Below, in pieces: positions 6,404-7,237 of a DNA stretch of 7,237 nucleotides (position 1 is its first letter; each line of letters begins with the position of its first letter). This stretch comes from Desulfobacteraceae bacterium (lineage in GTDB: Bacteria > Desulfobacterota > DSM-4660 > Desulfatiglandales > Desulfatiglandaceae), in contig CP070700.1 of assembly GCA_020349865.1 (NCBI GenBank), positions 4,415,486-4,422,722 of the forward strand, given 5' to 3'. The notes beneath the pieces are model-generated. The model was given only the letters and a program-made list of their open reading frames with translations, was not told the origin of the DNA and did no database searches. A program made the translations under genes and the position numbers.

Positions 6404-6976
6404 ATGAGTCCATTCACTAAGCAATATAAGGCACTCTTGATGATCTCACCTATATGCCTGACTCTGGTCTTGGCGTATGGCTGCGGCTATCATTTCCGGG
6501 CGGTCGATAAGCCCGTGGGCGAAGGGATTAAAGGGTTGGCCATACCTTTGATAGAAAGTACGTCCTCGTCGATGGGCTTTGAGGGAGATTTTACTACGAT
6601 CATCCGGGAGGAGTTTGCAAGCCGTTCCAAGGTCCCCTTGGTCCCAAGGGAAGAGGCCAGCGCTATTTTCATAGGGAGGGTATCAAAAATCAAGACCGAC
6701 CCTGTGAGTTACGATATTATTAGGACGACTGTCGATGGCGAGGAAACTAGGTATGAGGTTGCAAATCAGCGCTGGTTGGAGATTGAACTGGATGCCAAGC
6801 TAATAGACAGGGCGAGCGGAAAGCCGATATGGCAGGAAATGACCATGACAGAAAGGGCAACCTTTGCGGTAAGTTCGGATCCTTTAACAAATCGTTTTAA
6901 TAAAAGAAAGGCAGTCCAGGAAATGGCCCGACGTTTTGCCAAGAGGATATACCTTAAAACCATGGAAAGGTTTTAA
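6404..6976 (+). CDS. lptE: LptE-like LPS-assembly lipoprotein
   Basis: LptE plugs the LptD barrel in the outer membrane and delivers LPS to the cell surface. The 190-residue product is near the E. coli size (~193). A lipoprotein signal is visible: Lys6 and Lys9, a hydrophobic stretch at about 11-25, and the lipobox 'LAYGC' with Cys27 as the lipidated residue, followed by the family-typical 'GCGYHF'. The rest is an alternating strand/helix domain, with 'VGEGIKGLAIPLIES' near its start and 'NRFNKRKAVQEMARRFAKRIYLKTM' as its last helix. Start choice is open. ATG 6404 gives a normal charged n-region but no Shine-Dalgarno; ATG 6440 has AAGG 8 bases upstream but leaves no positive charge before the hydrophobic core. 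I prefer 6404. Sequence conservation in this family is low, so the call also rests on its position between leuS and holA. Confidence 0.88.
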   Translation: MSPFTKQYKALLMISPICLTLVLAYGCGYHFRAVDKPVGEGIKGLAIPLIESTSSSMGFEGDFTTIIREEFASRSKVPLVPREEASAIFIGRVSKIKTDPVSYDIIRTTVDGEETRYEVANQRWLEIELDAKLIDRASGKPIWQEMTMTERATFAVSSDPLTNRFNKRKAVQEMARRFAKRIYLKTMERF

Positions 6977-7237
6977 TGTCGGAGGATCTGACACCTGAAT
7001 ATGTCTTGAACCAACTGGAAAAGAGGCATCTATCACCGTTTTATCTTTTTTACGGCCCAAGCGAATTCCGATTAGAAAGGGTCTTGAGCAGGGTTCGTGA
7101 GACATTTATCCCTGAAGGCTCAAGAGATTTTAATCTTCATATCTTTTACGGTGATAAAACAGAGCCCGCAGAGATCCTTGATGCCGCCTGCTCTCTCCCT
7201 TTTATGTCTGACAATAGACTCATTATTGTCCGAAGGA
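6976..7237 (+). CDS. holA: DNA polymerase III delta subunit, N-terminal part, partial
   Basis: HolA (delta) is the clamp-opening subunit of the replicative clamp loader. ATG 6976 shares its A with the lptE TAA (TAATG), and GGAAAGG at 6964-6970 sits 5 bases before it, a translationally coupled start. The frame stays open to the right edge, giving 87 complete codons. The visible part has the delta-family opening: 'LSPFYLFYGPSEFRLERVLSRV' region (about 19-40), then 'FNLHIFYGDKTEPAEILDAACSLPFMSDNRLIIVRR'. That is the pattern of the degenerate AAA+ domain I, in which no true Walker A motif is expected. Position after leuS and lptE matches E. coli. The C-terminal domains lie outside the window. Confidence 0.9.
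   Translation, partial: MSEDLTPEYVLNQLEKRHLSPFYLFYGPSEFRLERVLSRVRETFIPEGSRDFNLHIFYGDKTEPAEILDAACSLPFMSDNRLIIVRR

Overview
The window is a chromosomal housekeeping segment in which every gene lies on the + strand. The order is: end of ribD, ribE (riboflavin synthase), ribBA, ribH, nusB, leuS, lptE, start of holA. The fused RibBA, the rib–nusB linkage and the leuS–lptE–holA tail point to a Gram-negative bacterium with an LPS-bearing outer membrane. Protein flavour (RibBA '[17 protein letters not shown]', LeuRS 'TTRQDT', a Cys-rich LeuRS insertion) suggests a deltaproteobacterium / Desulfobacterota. That placement is from memory of the families, not from a search. There is no phage, plasmid, transposase, CRISPR or defence gene.

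Region by region: 1-322 is the C-terminal reductase part of RibD. 323-556 is a gap with 7-nt-phased inverted repeats, a possible terminator and a TATAAT box. 557-2426 is ribE and ribBA, almost abutting. 2427-2697 is a gap with a terminator-like hairpin, a long imperfect palindrome (2498-2622) and more heptad repeats. 2698-3165 is ribH. 3166-3252 is a short gap with a possible Leu-rich 20-codon leader ORF that runs into nusB. 3253-3684 is nusB, 3729-6305 is leuS, 6306-6403 is a third heptad-repeat gap, 6404-6976 is lptE, and holA runs from 6976 past the end, overlapping lptE by one base.

Functionally the first half makes riboflavin. RibA converts GTP to the pyrimidine precursor, RibD deaminates and reduces it, RibB makes dihydroxybutanone phosphate from ribulose 5-phosphate, RibH condenses the two branches to lumazine, and RibE dismutates lumazine to riboflavin. 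The second half serves antitermination/rRNA transcription (NusB), leucyl-tRNA charging (LeuRS), LPS export (LptE) and the replicative clamp loader (HolA).

I found no clearly new system. What merits a second look is mostly non-coding: heptad-phased direct and inverted microrepeats in all three larger gaps, with a different unit in each; the ~125-bp palindrome before ribH; the Leu-rich leader ORF before nusB-leuS; and a Gln at an expected metal-ligand His in the RibB half of RibBA.
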